Shown piece by piece: positions 46,918-57,807 of a DNA stretch of 64,000 bases. The number at the start of each line of letters is the position of its first letter. Position 1 is the first letter of the stretch. The stretch comes from Schizochytrium sp. CCTCC M209059 (lineage: Eukaryota; Sar; Bigyra; Thraustochytrida; Thraustochytriidae). The translations under genes were made by a program, and so were the position numbers. The stretch spans positions 62,504 through 126,503 of the forward strand of contig KN805427.1 in NCBI GenBank assembly GCA_000818945.1, written 5' to 3'. Under the pieces are notes generated by a model. It saw only the letters and a list, made by a program, of their open reading frames with translations, had not been told where the DNA came from and did not search any database.

Positions 46918-48751
46918 ACGAGGAAGCAGTGGTTTTCCACACAGCCTCTACAAAGGCGGGTCCCTCGAGCGCCTGCACACGTGCCTTGAGGATGTCAGCG
47001 TTATCGCTGTCGAGAACGTCGCAGCGACGCTGGATGACAATCGGTCCGCCATCAAGCTCGGTCGTGACGAGATGAACCGTGCATCCTGTCTGCTTTTTCC
47101 CGGCGTCGATGACTTCCTGGTGAACGTTGAGGTCCATTCCGCCTGCAAATTCAGGCAAGAGAGATGGGTGCACGTTAAGACACTTGTCTTGCCAGCGCGC
47201 CACAAACTCGTCCGAGACGATGCGCATGTAACCAATGAGAAGGACCAAGTCAACCTTGTGCTCCTCAAGCGTTCCCGTGACGAGAGCGTCAAACTCTGTC
47301 CGAGACTTTAGTCCCTTCATGCCATGGCGCACTGCAGGAATGCCATGGTTCCGTGCCCTTTGTAAAATGTATGCATCAGTTTTGTTTGAAACCACGACAG
47401 AAATCTCCGCGTTGATCCAGCCCTGGGCGATGGCATCGATGAGGTATTGCATGTCGGTACCCCGGGTCGAGCCGAGCACGCCGAGACGAACGGGCGCCGC
47501 GCCATCGTCTGAGGCTGGGGTTTTCCAGAGAGCAGAGCCCGCGCTGAGCAGAGAGTCCCTTGCCGCCACGTCCAGCACCGTGAACGGGTCTGCATCGAGC
47601 GAGGCGCAAAGACTTTCGACGTCAGCCTCAACAATGCAGCTGGGGACCTGGACGAGACGCGGGCCACCAGCAGTAAGGGCGAGCTCAAGGGCGAGAAACC
47701 CGGTGAGCGGCGTCCCAGCCTTTTGCGCAGCTTCGACAAGCGGGCCAAAAACGTTGATTGCCAGAAAGGAGGCCAGCGTGGCATTGTGCAGGCCCTTTGG
47801 CGAGACAGAGACGGTGCAACCGTCGGAAATTGCGATTGCCCGAACAATACCGCCCAATACAGCCTCCATGCTCTCAGCCTCGGAAATGCAGGGCACGCCC
47901 GCCTTGGAAGCAGCAAAATCGAGCCATCGTCTCTCTGTGCTGACTTGGGCATTACTTTGCTGATGCGAAGAATGCTGCCCAAAGCACGGGATTCCAGCAC
48001 GTTCAAGGGCCTCGGTACAGGCAGCGTGAGCGAGCGTGCAAGCGAGGGTACAGTTTTCACTCTGCGCGATGTCGAGCACTTGAGCAGTGGAGAGCTCGGA
48101 GTCTTGATTGCGATGCGTCTTGAGCTTGCTTGCGTGTTTTTTCAAATCTCCCGACGCAGATGCCGAGCCTTCAAAACCTCCTTGGGAGATGACGAGGTGC
48201 ACGGCGGAAACGCGGGGCGACTCGCAGAGCTTTTCTGCAAGTGCCGGGCTTTCGAGAACAAGAACAGAGTGACCTTGGCTACTCAGCCAGTCTGAATGCT
48301 GGACAATGGCGGCTTCGTCGACAGCATGCAGCTTGCGAATGGCATGGCGCGCGAGAAATTGACGCTGCGCCCCATCCAGGGCAGAAACGCCTCGAATCAG
48401 CAAAGGATAGTGGTCCGGGTTACAGAGAGGAACCACGTTATCAGTGTCGAGAGCGGCGGAGCGCAAGAGCTCTGCAAGAGCCTGCTGTTCAGGCGTCCTT
48501 GCGGCTTTCGGCGATGTGGCAAGGTCGACAACCACGCAGACGACCTTGTCTCCGGCGCCGAGACCGAGGTTGGAGCTGGAGAAGACGTGCCTGTGCGGGA
48601 CCTTGGCGGTGGAGAGGGCCTCGTGCGCCTGAATGGTCACGGTCACAAGCTTGAGCGCCTGCTCTTCGCCCCAGGGTCGCGCCAGTCGCGCGCACAGGTC
48701 TGTCAGCGCCTCGTGCGGCTGGGCGCTCCCGACGACCGCGACCTTGGACAT
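46916..48751 (-). CDS. degenerate PurD-like domain fused to GAR formyltransferase (PurN)
   Basis: This 611-residue protein has a C-terminal third (about 420-605) that is a phosphoribosylglycinamide formyltransferase, the third step of purine synthesis: RLGVLGSTRGTDMQYLI, LVLLIGYMRIVSDEFV, CLNVHPSLLPEFAGG and HLVTTELDGGPIVIQ. The catalytic Asn and His of NxHPSLLP and the Asp of LDGGP are present. The N-terminal 400 residues follow the outline of GAR synthetase (PurD): KVAVVGSAQPHEAL for the VGSGGREHAL start, AGIPCFGQHSSHQQ for GIPCFGP, and LALELALTAGGPRLVQVPSC for the LTADGPxVxEFNxRFGDPE region. The ATP-grasp motifs are lost, so that part is probably not catalytic. Confidence 0.85.
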
Positions 48752-49191
48752 CTTATCTTTCCCTTTTTTCTTGCTTTCTTGCTTTCCTTCCTTCTCGTCG
48801 AAAGAGACCGCGTTCGACCCGTGGTGCGGCCGGGCCGGGCCTCGTCTATCTACGCCACGTCTACCTCTGTGCGTCGCCGCGCTTCGTGCCGAGCCGAGTC
48901 TGCGTCGAGAGAGCGAGCGGACCGCGACGCGGCCTCGCGCTTTTTCCCCGCTTTTTCTCAGTAGGCGAGGCGGTTGGTCGACGGCGACGGCGTAACTAGT
49001 CGCGACTAGTTTTTCGAACTGCGCGACGCGCGCCCTTTTCCCAGGCGGGTCTGGCCGAGGCTGGACGCGCTACTAGCGGGAAGGGGGGGCGGCTGAGACT
49101 TGTAGATGGGCTGCACCGCACCCTGGCCTGTGCGCGCGTGCACGCGCCGACGAGCACTGCGCCGGGCGTCTCCCCGACCGCGGAGTGACAT

Positions 49192-49234
<43 letters not shown>

Positions 49235-49627
49235 GAAGCAAGCAAGGAAGCAAGCAAGTAGGGCAGCGACTGCGAGCAGTTGTGGCTGCAGGCAAGCAAC
49301 GAGCAAACACGCATCGGAGCTGCAGCTGCTCGTGGGAGACGGCGAGCGACGCCACCCCGCTGAAGCGGCGAGCGCTGCACGAGGCGTGGAGAGAGGGAGG
49401 GAGGAAAAGAGGGCACACGGTCCATCCATCCATCACACCCTGTCCCCATTGCGTCACAACCCACAACTCAGGTCCTTTGGACGAGTGCGGTCGCTCGCTC
49501 GCTCGCTCGCTCGCTCTAAGCGCGTGAGAGAGGTCAGCCTTGCAAGAAGGGCAACTCAGAACAAAGCAGCAGCAGCAGCAGCAGCAGGAGCAGCAGCAGG
49601 AGGAGTTTCGAAGGACCGCCAGAGAAA
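48752..49627. other. divergent intergenic region with AAGC repeat
   Basis: This is the upstream region of the PurN-fusion gene (minus) and the Gdt1-like gene (plus). It holds a CAAG/AAGC tandem at 49196-49257, a CTCG run at 49493-49515 and CAGCAG units before the Gdt1 ATG. The AAGC tract resembles that in the leader at 4237. No gene is supported. Confidence 0.6.
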
Positions 49628-49994
49628 ATGTCGTCTCACAACCGTGGCTTCGCGGCCTCGACGGGGCGGTCGCTAGCCATGACGATCGCATCGGAGATCG
49701 GAGACGAGACTTTCATCATGGCTGCCATCCTCGCAATGCGGCACCCCCGCTCCATCATCTTGGCCGCCTCGTTGTCGGCGCTGTGGCTCATGACAATGCT
49801 CTCGGCCACCTTTGGCTTTGTGCTTCCGCACTTGCTGTCTCCAGAGCTGACCTCGCGCGTTGCGACGGTTCTGTACTTTGCGTTCTCCGCTCGTCTCTTG
49901 TGGATCGGTTTGCACAGCTCCGATGATGTGCTCGAGGAGATCGAGGAGGTGGAGAAGGGCTTGAACGCCTTGAAGGAGACCGAAGAGGCTTCCG

Positions 49995-50033
<39 letters not shown>

Positions 50034-50650
50034 GCGAAGAGCAGGCCGCGCGCACCTCACTGCAGTCGTCCGCCTCGCGTCGCAGCTCGCGCCGTAGCTC
50101 GCGCCGTAGCTCGCGTCGCAGCTCGCGCCGTAGCAGTTCTGTTGCTTCTGTTGCAGAGGCCGTCGTTGAAACGAAGAAGCGCACGTCAATGCGTCGCATG
50201 GAGGTCACAGCGCCCGAAGATGAAACCTTTATAGGCACTCTTCTCGTTCAAACGAACCAGGTCTGGGAAGACGCGTATGCTCTCCTGGAGCCTAGCTTTG
50301 AGGAAATTTATGCGGCGGCAGAGCCCATGCTCAAGGAGGTGCGGCACTCTTTCCGCCCAGCACTCAAGGAAGCTCGCAAATGGCTGACGCCGACGTTTGT
50401 TGAGACCTTCATCATTGTCTTTCTCGCCGAGTGGGGTGATCGCAGTCAGATTTCCACTATCACGCTCGCCTCGGACGCGTCCCCGCTCGGCGTCACGCTA
50501 GGTGGCATGATTGGACACGCCATTTGCTCGTCCATTGCGGTTTGGGGTGGACGCCTGCTTGCTTCTCAGATCAGCCAACGCACGGTGGCTCTTTCGGGCT
50601 CGTTCGTGTTTTTTGTCTTTGGCATTTTGAACATTGCAAAACTCGTCTGA
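49628..50650 (+). CDS. GDT1: Gdt1/TMEM165-type cation:proton exchanger
   Basis: This 340-residue UPF0016 family protein, in yeast and animals, moves Mn2+/Ca2+ in the Golgi. Two E-x-G-D signature motifs are seen: EIGDET at residues 23-28 and EWGDRS at 268-273, each opening one three-helix half. Membrane segments include IILAASLSALWLMTMLSATF, VATVLYFAFSARLLWIGL, LGGMIGHAICSSIAVWGG and SGSFVFFVFGILNIAKL. The consensus is E-x-G-D-[K/R]-[S/T], so the first motif has an unusual acidic residue (E27). The central loop is long, with an Asn run and SSRRSSRRSSRR repeats. It lacks a clear signal peptide. Confidence 0.92.
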
Positions 50651-50962
50651 AGTATGTAAGTGAGAAACAAATAAGCTGGCCTACATCGAAGTTATAAAGA
50701 AGTAGACAAATTGAGAGTGCCCCTCGAACCGTGGTTCGATCTTCTTCATCCTATGATCAGAACTTGGCAATGTGAAACAACAATTCGACCTGGGTGGATG
50801 TACTCAAGTCGGCCGTTTGTTAATCGAGTTACCGTGGATTCTTTTGTGAACATCTGCTCCGATTAGTTCCCCGCCGAGTCTTAACCTCCTCCATTCACCA
50901 CCATCTACCTCCACCCCTTTCCCGATTCAGCAAGAACAATAATCAAAAAACAGCAAGTTCTC
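50651..50962. other. short intergenic region between convergent genes
   Basis: This 312-base spacer is the 3' flank of the Gdt1-like gene and of IFT80. I see no gene or repeat in it beyond a GAACCGTGGTTC inverted repeat near 50726. Confidence 0.6.
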
Positions 50963-53434
50963 TTACGATTTAGCTTCCGTGACTGTGGCCGGGGCACCAC
51001 GGCCATCCTCCTCGTCAGCTTCTTCTTCTTCCTCTTCAAGGTTCGCAGAGTCATCAGCGTCTCCAGCTTTTTGCTCGCCCGGATCTCTGTGTGGCTGACG
51101 TGCAGAATGCTTTTTCGAGGACCCACGAGCGTCCTCTTCCCTTCCGCGGGCACGCTCGACCTTGTCAGAATCCTCTTTGTCGCCTTCCTCGTCTTGGCCT
51201 TCATCGTCATCATCATCATCATCTTGAGGCTTTTCTGAATACTGAACCTTAATGGCTTTGAGTTCCTTTGTCTCTTCATCGGTGAGCGCCTCTTGTGACG
51301 TCCAGCGCTTTTCGTACAGCTGGACGAGTTTGGCAAGTTGCGGGTCGCGTGCTGCGAGCTCCTTGGCGCGCTCCCAGCGGAAAAGACGAGCATTCATTTT
51401 AATTGCGCGATACAAGAGCGGCGGGTTTGCGTGAAGTAGAATCTGCTCGGCGGACGCAAGATCACGGCGATAAAGCGCGAGCTCGGCCATGCGTACCTTT
51501 TCCGACTCGACCTCTTTGAGATAAAGGATGAAGTTGAGCTTGGCAACATGTTCGGTTGCCGCAAGCGCAATCTCGGCCGTATCCAGATGGGTCATTTTAA
51601 TGGCCATACCGGCGAGAATGGCCCAAAGAAATTTTTGGTTGACAAAGCGGCAGAGACGAATCGCGTCTTCCCACTTGCGCTCCTCGGCAACGAGCTTGTG
51701 CAAGAGCGATGGATACCGACTTACGCTGCTTGTCACGAGCGAGCCATTTTGTGTGCGCACCGTGACAAGAGTCTCGGTGAATGACACAATTTGGGGCTGC
51801 TTGGCTGCGAGCCCAGGCGTCTCTTCCTCTGTGCTCGTGTCGGCAAGAAGGTCCGGGTCAATCCAGACAATTTGAGGATAGTACCAGACGACCATCTTGT
51901 TCCCTCCATCCGTACAGGCCACAAGAGCGTCTGACTCATCGTTGACGGCAATACTCTGTACCATAGTCACGGGGAGCTTGAAGGTCTTTCGCCCATTGCA
52001 GTGCACAAAGAGGTCGCCGTTGCGGTCAACAAAGGCGAGCATATCGGTCTCATGTTTGCAAAGCGCAATCTGAACAATCTCCAGCTTGTGTTGAATGACA
52101 CCAATCGCTTGCTGGCGCGCCGTGTCAATGAGGCGGACAGACGTGCGATTATTCTCGAGAATCGCCAACACTTTGTCGTTGAGAGCCACTGTTGATCTGT
52201 CGAGGCCTTGCACGACAATTCCATTAAGCGCTTGAGGCCCGCAGACGCGTCGTCCCTCGTACGTGAAGACAGTCCAGGCTGCGAGAAAGGTCTTGGAGCT
52301 TTGCAAAAGGAGGGCGGACCGCGTGTGCGGAACGTCCACAATCTGGGGCGTGCCGAGGTTACTCAGAGCATAAATGTGAACTTGAGGGGTGGCACAATGC
52401 ACGACAAGAAAACCAAACTCCATGCTGACATCGAGGACGCGATCACGAAAGACAATGGACTCTGTGGTGTCCTCGAGGGTATTTTGCACCTCGATTTGCT
52501 TTGCGTCCTTGAGAACCACGTGGAAATGCTTCCATTCAAGCGAGCGGTTGGCCACCTGCGCGACGAGCACAGCCCGGCTTGCGCAGGCGCCACCCAGCAT
52601 GGTTCCGTCTTGACTCCACGCAAGTGATAGAACCGAGCCTGCATGGCGCAGGTCCTCACGAGCGTGCGTCCATCCGGTCTTGTCGCAGATCTTGAGCACG
52701 TCATACGAGCCGACAGCGAAAGCACTGCCGTTTGGACTCCAGCTGATGCTTGTGACGACGTGCTCCATGGGCTGGCTCTGAAAGAGCTGCCGGCCGAAGG
52801 CATCCCAGACGCGGTATCGCCGGTCCTCACCACCCGAAACGATGAGGTTGTTGACTGGGTTCCAGTCAACCGCAAGAACAGTGGCGTCGTGTGCTTTCCA
52901 TTGCATGCGCTTGCGCTCACGCTGCTCGATGGTGAGCATCTTGCCTGCACTAAAGAGAAGCTCGTCTTGTCGACCCCAGCACAGGCCGTAGACGGGAAAA
53001 CCTGTCGTAGCCACTGTGTTGCGCAGCATGCCCACTCGACTCCAAATTTTCACGGTGCCGTCCTCTCCTCCGGTTGCGAGCGCCGACCCATCGAGATTCC
53101 ACTGGATGGAGATGGCAGCACCTGTATTGTAGCTTTGTACGCGCTTCTCTTCGCGGCCTGTACTACCATGCAAGATACGGAATGAGCCGTCGCTGCAGCA
53201 GACTGCCAAGGTGTCGCTGGTTTGCTTTTCGTTGAGACTGGGGCACCAGCTCATTTTGGTAACGAAGCCATCGGTGTCGCCCACTACGGTCTCGGTCGTG
53301 AGATCGTCGCCGTGCACGCGCTTGATTGTTTGGTCATCCGCGCTCGTGAGAAGCTCATCACCCGAGGGCGTCCATGCGCAGCTCGTAACGAGTTCCTTGT
53401 GCTGCTCGCGCAGCAATCGGCAAGACACGCGCAT
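50963..53434 (-). CDS. IFT80: intraflagellar transport protein 80 (IFT80)
   Basis: This 823-residue IFT-B subunit is needed to build flagella. N-terminal WD repeats begin with REQHKELVTSCAWTPSGDELLTS and include SIQWNLDGSALATGGEDG, AVDWNPVNNLIVSGGEDRR and SISWSPNGSAFAVGSYD. A second propeller and an alpha-helical region (LHKLVAEERKWEDAIRLCRF, LYRRDLASAEQILLHANPP, ELAARDPQLAKLVQLYEKRW) follow, in the order known for IFT80. The C-terminus adds an acidic tail (DDDDDDD and E runs) beyond the usual length of about 780. The ATG at 53434 precedes the first conserved residues; a 41-residue TTG-initiated extension is less likely. Confidence 0.95.
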   Translation of the reverse strand: MRVSCRLLREQHKELVTSCAWTPSGDELLTSADDQTIKRVHGDDLTTETVVGDTDGFVTKMSWCPSLNEKQTSDTLAVCCSDGSFRILHGSTGREEKRVQSYNTGAAISIQWNLDGSALATGGEDGTVKIWSRVGMLRNTVATTGFPVYGLCWGRQDELLFSAGKMLTIEQRERKRMQWKAHDATVLAVDWNPVNNLIVSGGEDRRYRVWDAFGRQLFQSQPMEHVVTSISWSPNGSAFAVGSYDVLKICDKTGWTHAREDLRHAGSVLSLAWSQDGTMLGGACASRAVLVAQVANRSLEWKHFHVVLKDAKQIEVQNTLEDTTESIVFRDRVLDVSMEFGFLVVHCATPQVHIYALSNLGTPQIVDVPHTRSALLLQSSKTFLAAWTVFTYEGRRVCGPQALNGIVVQGLDRSTVALNDKVLAILENNRTSVRLIDTARQQAIGVIQHKLEIVQIALCKHETDMLAFVDRNGDLFVHCNGRKTFKLPVTMVQSIAVNDESDALVACTDGGNKMVVWYYPQIVWIDPDLLADTSTEEETPGLAAKQPQIVSFTETLVTVRTQNGSLVTSSVSRYPSLLHKLVAEERKWEDAIRLCRFVNQKFLWAILAGMAIKMTHLDTAEIALAATEHVAKLNFILYLKEVESEKVRMAELALYRRDLASAEQILLHANPPLLYRAIKMNARLFRWERAKELAARDPQLAKLVQLYEKRWTSQEALTDEETKELKAIKVQYSEKPQDDDDDDDEGQDEEGDKEDSDKVERARGREEDARGSSKKHSARQPHRDPGEQKAGDADDSANLEEEEEEADEEDGRGAPATVTEAKS

Positions 53435-54476
53435 CTTTGACGACCCGGGAAGTTTCTTTTCAGATCGCACGCGATGACGATATTGTATCAGTGAAGCCAG
53501 GCGCACGCACGCAGGCTTGTCTGTCTGCCTTTTCGCCTTCTTTTGAGCAGAGAACAAGTACTCGTGGCCCTCCCTCTACTCTTCAAAGTACGCCCGCGCG
53601 CACGTACAAACTGCGAGCTGCTGTTCGTTGCGCGCGAGAACCTTGCTGGAGGCGCCTGCCTTCGAGCAGGCTCAACTCGCGCCTGCGCTCGAGGGTTTGG
53701 ACAGGCCAAGCTCGCGTTCACGCTTCGCTCTTAGTTTTCTGCTATAAGCTTGGGCCAATAGGCAGGCGGGCAGATAGATGGACAGATAAATAAGACAGCC
53801 CACGCTTGCCCAAACAAATTACCGTTACGCTCAATTTGGGTTCCGCTCGTTTGGGACTTTGAGGCAGAGGGAGACAGACAGTGGCGACAAACGAAGAGCA
53901 GTAATTCAATGTAGAACGGAGGGCGAGCCTGGGATCTGATTGAACAGAGAAGGGAGGTAGGAGGTACGTATACACATCGTCAAACCAAAATCAAGTGAGC
54001 TTTGTACCAAAAAAGACACCGTTCAAGATCATGATTAATCGAAAGCAGTGAGCTTGTTTCTTTTGTTCTACGTTCCTGTCGAGCAATCCCGGCCAAGATG
54101 CTGTCGTTTGCTTAGCAATGAGCGCCTCTGTGAACTTTGCTGCCCACATCAAATAGTAGTCTTAGACTTGGTCGCAGTCATGACATTCTTGTTTAACTGC
54201 GGCGTCTTGCTCGAAATGCTTGCGCACAACGTCGAGCAGTCCTGCGAGATCCGCATTTAGAACCACAGATGCAATGGCTCGTCCAGAAACAAGGAGCTAA
54301 CAGTCTGGCGTGACACAGCACATGCTTCCATCCCGTAGTACGTTGACGTGCGACTGAGCCTCAGGAGCAGCGCGTACGGACCTGCTCAGGCAAGCTTTGC
54401 ACGTAAAGTAGCCATCAGCGGAAGAGACGCTTTCACTGACTGGGTAAATGTCGAAGCAAATGGCACGAGGCCGCTT
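53435..54476. other. intergenic region between IFT80 and the ankyrin-kinase gene
   Basis: This is about 1 kb between two minus-strand genes. The part next to IFT80 is its likely promoter. Short ORFs lack domains. No RNA gene or repeat is evident. Confidence 0.6.
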
Positions 54477-57400
54477 TCACGGGCTCAAATGCTCAGTCTT
54501 AAAGGCCTCGTGACGCAAGGCCTCGTGACGCAAGGCCTCAAGCGCAGTGGGTCGTTGTGTTGGATCTGTAGACTGCAGAGACGAAATGAGCGATTGCATA
54601 GCGTTGGGTGTTTCCGAGCCCTCATAAAGGTCCGCGAGGACCATGCCCGCGGAGAAGAGATCCACGGCAGGCTCTACATTTTCGAGCTTTCCGCTGCGAA
54701 GCTCAGGGGCCAAATATTCCAAGGTGGCTTGCCCAGGCTGTGTCATGGTCACATTATACATTTGAACATCATCAAAGTCGCCGAGAACAGGTGAATGGTC
54801 TGAAGCGAGAAAAATGTTCTTTGGCCTGAGGTCGCAGTGCACCAAGCCATGGGAGTGCAATTCGTAAAGGCCGGACACGAGACCGATGGCGATGCGTCTG
54901 CGCGTTGCCACATCTGCATGCGGGTTGCCGCTGATCCAGGTGGCAAGATCGCCGCCCGAATAAAATGGTGTCAGAATGCATCCGTGATGCGCATCTTGCT
55001 TGAACACGCCTTTGATACGCACGATGTGGGCTGATTTGATCTGAGCAAGCGCTGCGACCTGGCGATAGAAACGACTACTCCACTCTTCGTCGCCGAGATG
55101 AAAGGACTTGAGCACCAATTCCCGGTCGTTGAGATCGCGCACTTTGAGCACGGTCTTGCTGGGCTCGGACGCAAGGTTTGCGAGGGTCTTAAAGTCTTCA
55201 CGCTTTGTATTTGTCAACCATAGACCCAGCTTTGACAGCTCCAGCCGTGCTCCATCGTCGCTCACACCCAGGCGCTTCAGCCACACTTGATTCCGAAGCA
55301 GCTCAGGGTAGTGCTCTTCCGCATGCCTCAGTACCCGTGCACGCTTGTTACGCAACTCGCAATCCAGCATGTAAACACTCTGAATCCGAGCAAGCTCATG
55401 CTTGAGGCCGGGAATTCTGGCCTGCGCTTCAGCATCTCCATCATTGGCATCCTCGCGGGCGCGTTGGAGGTCGCGCTCAAGATCTTCTCGCTTTCTCTTA
55501 TTCCGGAGACCCTCCTTCTTCAGTTCCTTCACATGCGATGTGTTCGGCGCCGAAAGCCCGGGAGCGTGGCGAGAAAGAGAACTCGACAGGTCTTGAACGG
55601 CCTCAAGTAAGCGCGAGACTTGATTTTCCACTGCGCAAGTGTAAAACGATATGATGTTGGCCAACGCACGCCGCACCTCCTTTAACGGGGCGTCTGCCAT
55701 GGGATCGACGTTCGTTAAGGTGCCGAGCTCTGCTCTCATTGCTTGCTGCACGTTTTGTAGCTCCATCGCGACATGCCTTGTCTTTTCGGGATGTCTAAAC
55801 GTCATCAAGAACGTCGCTTGGATACCGAGGCGCTTGGCGCTCTCTTCCAAAGCATCGATGGCTGCCTCAGTGCGCTTACACGCAGCGCTCGTGTCGTGCC
55901 GAGCCTCCCAGGCCTGAACAGCCTCTGCCGCGTCTCGCGTTGCTTCCTGCACTTGGTCAAAGGTGACTGATGCGACAGCATTGTCAACGACCGCAGATAT
56001 TTTCGGAATATCCTTCCACAGTCTATGGCAATATTCCACCACGGCCTTGGTTCCTGGGTCCGCTTGTAACTTTTCGAGCTGACCCTCGATTCCGCTCGAC
56101 AGAGCATCTCGTATACCCGCAACGAGATCGCATCGAGCTTCATTCCGTTCAGAAATCTTGTCCGCGTCCGTCTTGACAGCTTCTTGGAGCGCATTCAGCT
56201 CTAGTTCTTTTTTATGGAGGTTGGCTTGCTGCGTGTCAAAGCGTGCGAGAGATGCGACCGGGTCCTTGCGCGAAAGCTGCTCGGCAAAGAACGCAGCCAG
56301 ACTTGGATGCAAAATAGCTTTCCCTTTCTTGGGCCTTGTCCTTGCAAGTGAGATCTTTTGCGCGAGTGCTTCGATATTGATTGTTGGCCCAGAATACGCG
56401 AACAATAGGAGCAACTCACGGCGATCTGGCGCACTTGATATCCCTAGCTGCTCAAGACGATCAGAAGTGAGACTGCAGGCGTCTCCCAGCGTTCGAACAC
56501 CCTCATCGAAGAGCTTGACGACCATCACTCGCAGTGCGGTGCTGTGGAAATGTTCCAGCGGTAACGAATATATGAAAGAAAGAAAAGCGGACAACTCCAT
56601 GCGATTCTCGGAAGAGGCATAGGTAAGGGCATCTTTTATCCAAAGCGATTCGTTCGAAAGACCTGCGCTGCGTTTAAAAAGAAGCTTTGCAAGAGTCAGA
56701 CTGTCATCTTCCTTGTAGAATCTGCATGCGTAGACCATTGGGGAGAAGCCAAATTTGTCACACGCATCGACCTGTGCCCCGTCCGCCACGAGCTCTTTTG
56801 CCCTGGCAAGGTCGCCCTTCTTGCATGCCTGCATGAGAGGCGTCTGGCTCCTTTGGTACAAATCTTGCGCGCGGTCGAGGATGGTTTCGGGCTCTGTGTC
56901 TTCGTTGCTGAAAGTTTTTTATCGTACAAAAACGAAAAAACGTTAGAACAAGAAAGAAAGGCGGCGCAGACTCCATCGCTTCTGTGTAAACTTACTACTC
57001 TTGCGAAAGCAGCGACGCCGCCACGACGCTGCGCGGCTGCTGCGAGCTGCCCCGCACGACCCGCGCCACCTCCAACATCGTCGCGAACTCCAGGAAGGCG
57101 ACGACGTCGGCGCGTTTCGAGTCCTTGGCCAGCGCCAGCGCGTCCCGCCCGTTCTTTCGTCTCAGGTCCAGGTCGGCGCCCGCCGCGTAGCAGAGCTTGA
57201 GGCTGCGCAGGAGCCCCGCCGCGGAGTGGTGCGCCTTGGATGGCGGCTGGCACGCCAGCGAGAGCGCGGTCCACCCGTTGTTGTCCACCAGGTCGAGGTC
57301 GGCGCCGCGCTGGATGAGCAGCTGGGCCGTGTCGGGCTGGTCGTAGCGGCACGTGTACATGAGCGCGGTCCACCCCTCGATCTCCTGCAGGTCGAGCTTG

Positions 57401-57807
57401 GCGCCGCGCTCGACGAGCAGCCGGGCCGTGGCGGGCTGGTCGTGGCGGCACGCGAACATGAGCGCGGTGGTTCTGTCCTTGTTCTGCAGGTCGAGGTCGG
57501 CGCCGCGCTCGACGAGCGCCCGGGCCGTGGCGGGCTGGCCGTAGCGGCACGCCAGCATGAGCGCGGTCCAGCCGCCGTGGTTCTGCAGGTCGAGGTCGGC
57601 GCCGCGCGCGACGAGCCACTGCGCGATGGCGGGGTGGACCCCGGAGCGCTTGGACAGGGACCACAGGAGCGGCGTGTGCTTGCCCGCCGTCACCCTCGCG
57701 TCGAGCAGGGAGGGGTCGGCCCGCACGGCGCGCTGCACGCCGGCGAGGTCGCCGTTCTGGATGAGGTCGCGCAGGCTCGCCGTCCCTGCGCGCGCGCGCG
57801 AGGCCAT
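54477..57807 (-). CDS. ankyrin-repeat protein kinase (two exons)
   Basis: Two minus-strand exons, 57807-56996 and 56907-54477, join in frame across an 88-bp GT-AG intron (GTAAGT donor, CTTTCAG acceptor) to give 1080 residues. Exon 1 begins at ATG 57807 and carries about five ankyrin repeats with a repeated GADLDLQNxxGWTALMxAC core. Exon 2 starts with another ankyrin-like unit (SQTPLMQACKKGDLARAKEL), then a SAM-like stretch (DEGVRTLGDACSLTSDRLEQLG), long helical regions and a C-terminal kinase domain (about 820-1070). The kinase has LVLKSF for the beta-3 lysine, HCDLRPKN (D963) for HRDLKPxN and DFD for DFG, and no clear glycine loop. It may be a weak or pseudo-kinase. The C-terminus contains a small repeat (LRHEALRHEAF). 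Confidence 0.87.
56908..56995 (-). other. intron of the ankyrin-kinase gene
   Basis: This 88-bp intron starts GTAAGTTTAC and ends AAAAAACTTTCAG. Exon 1 ends after two bases of a codon and exon 2 supplies the third (TA + C, Tyr), after which the reading continues as NEDTEPETILDRAQDLYQRS. Without splicing, exon 1 stops at once (TAG at 56997-56995). It is the only intron in the window that I can place precisely. Confidence 0.88.
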
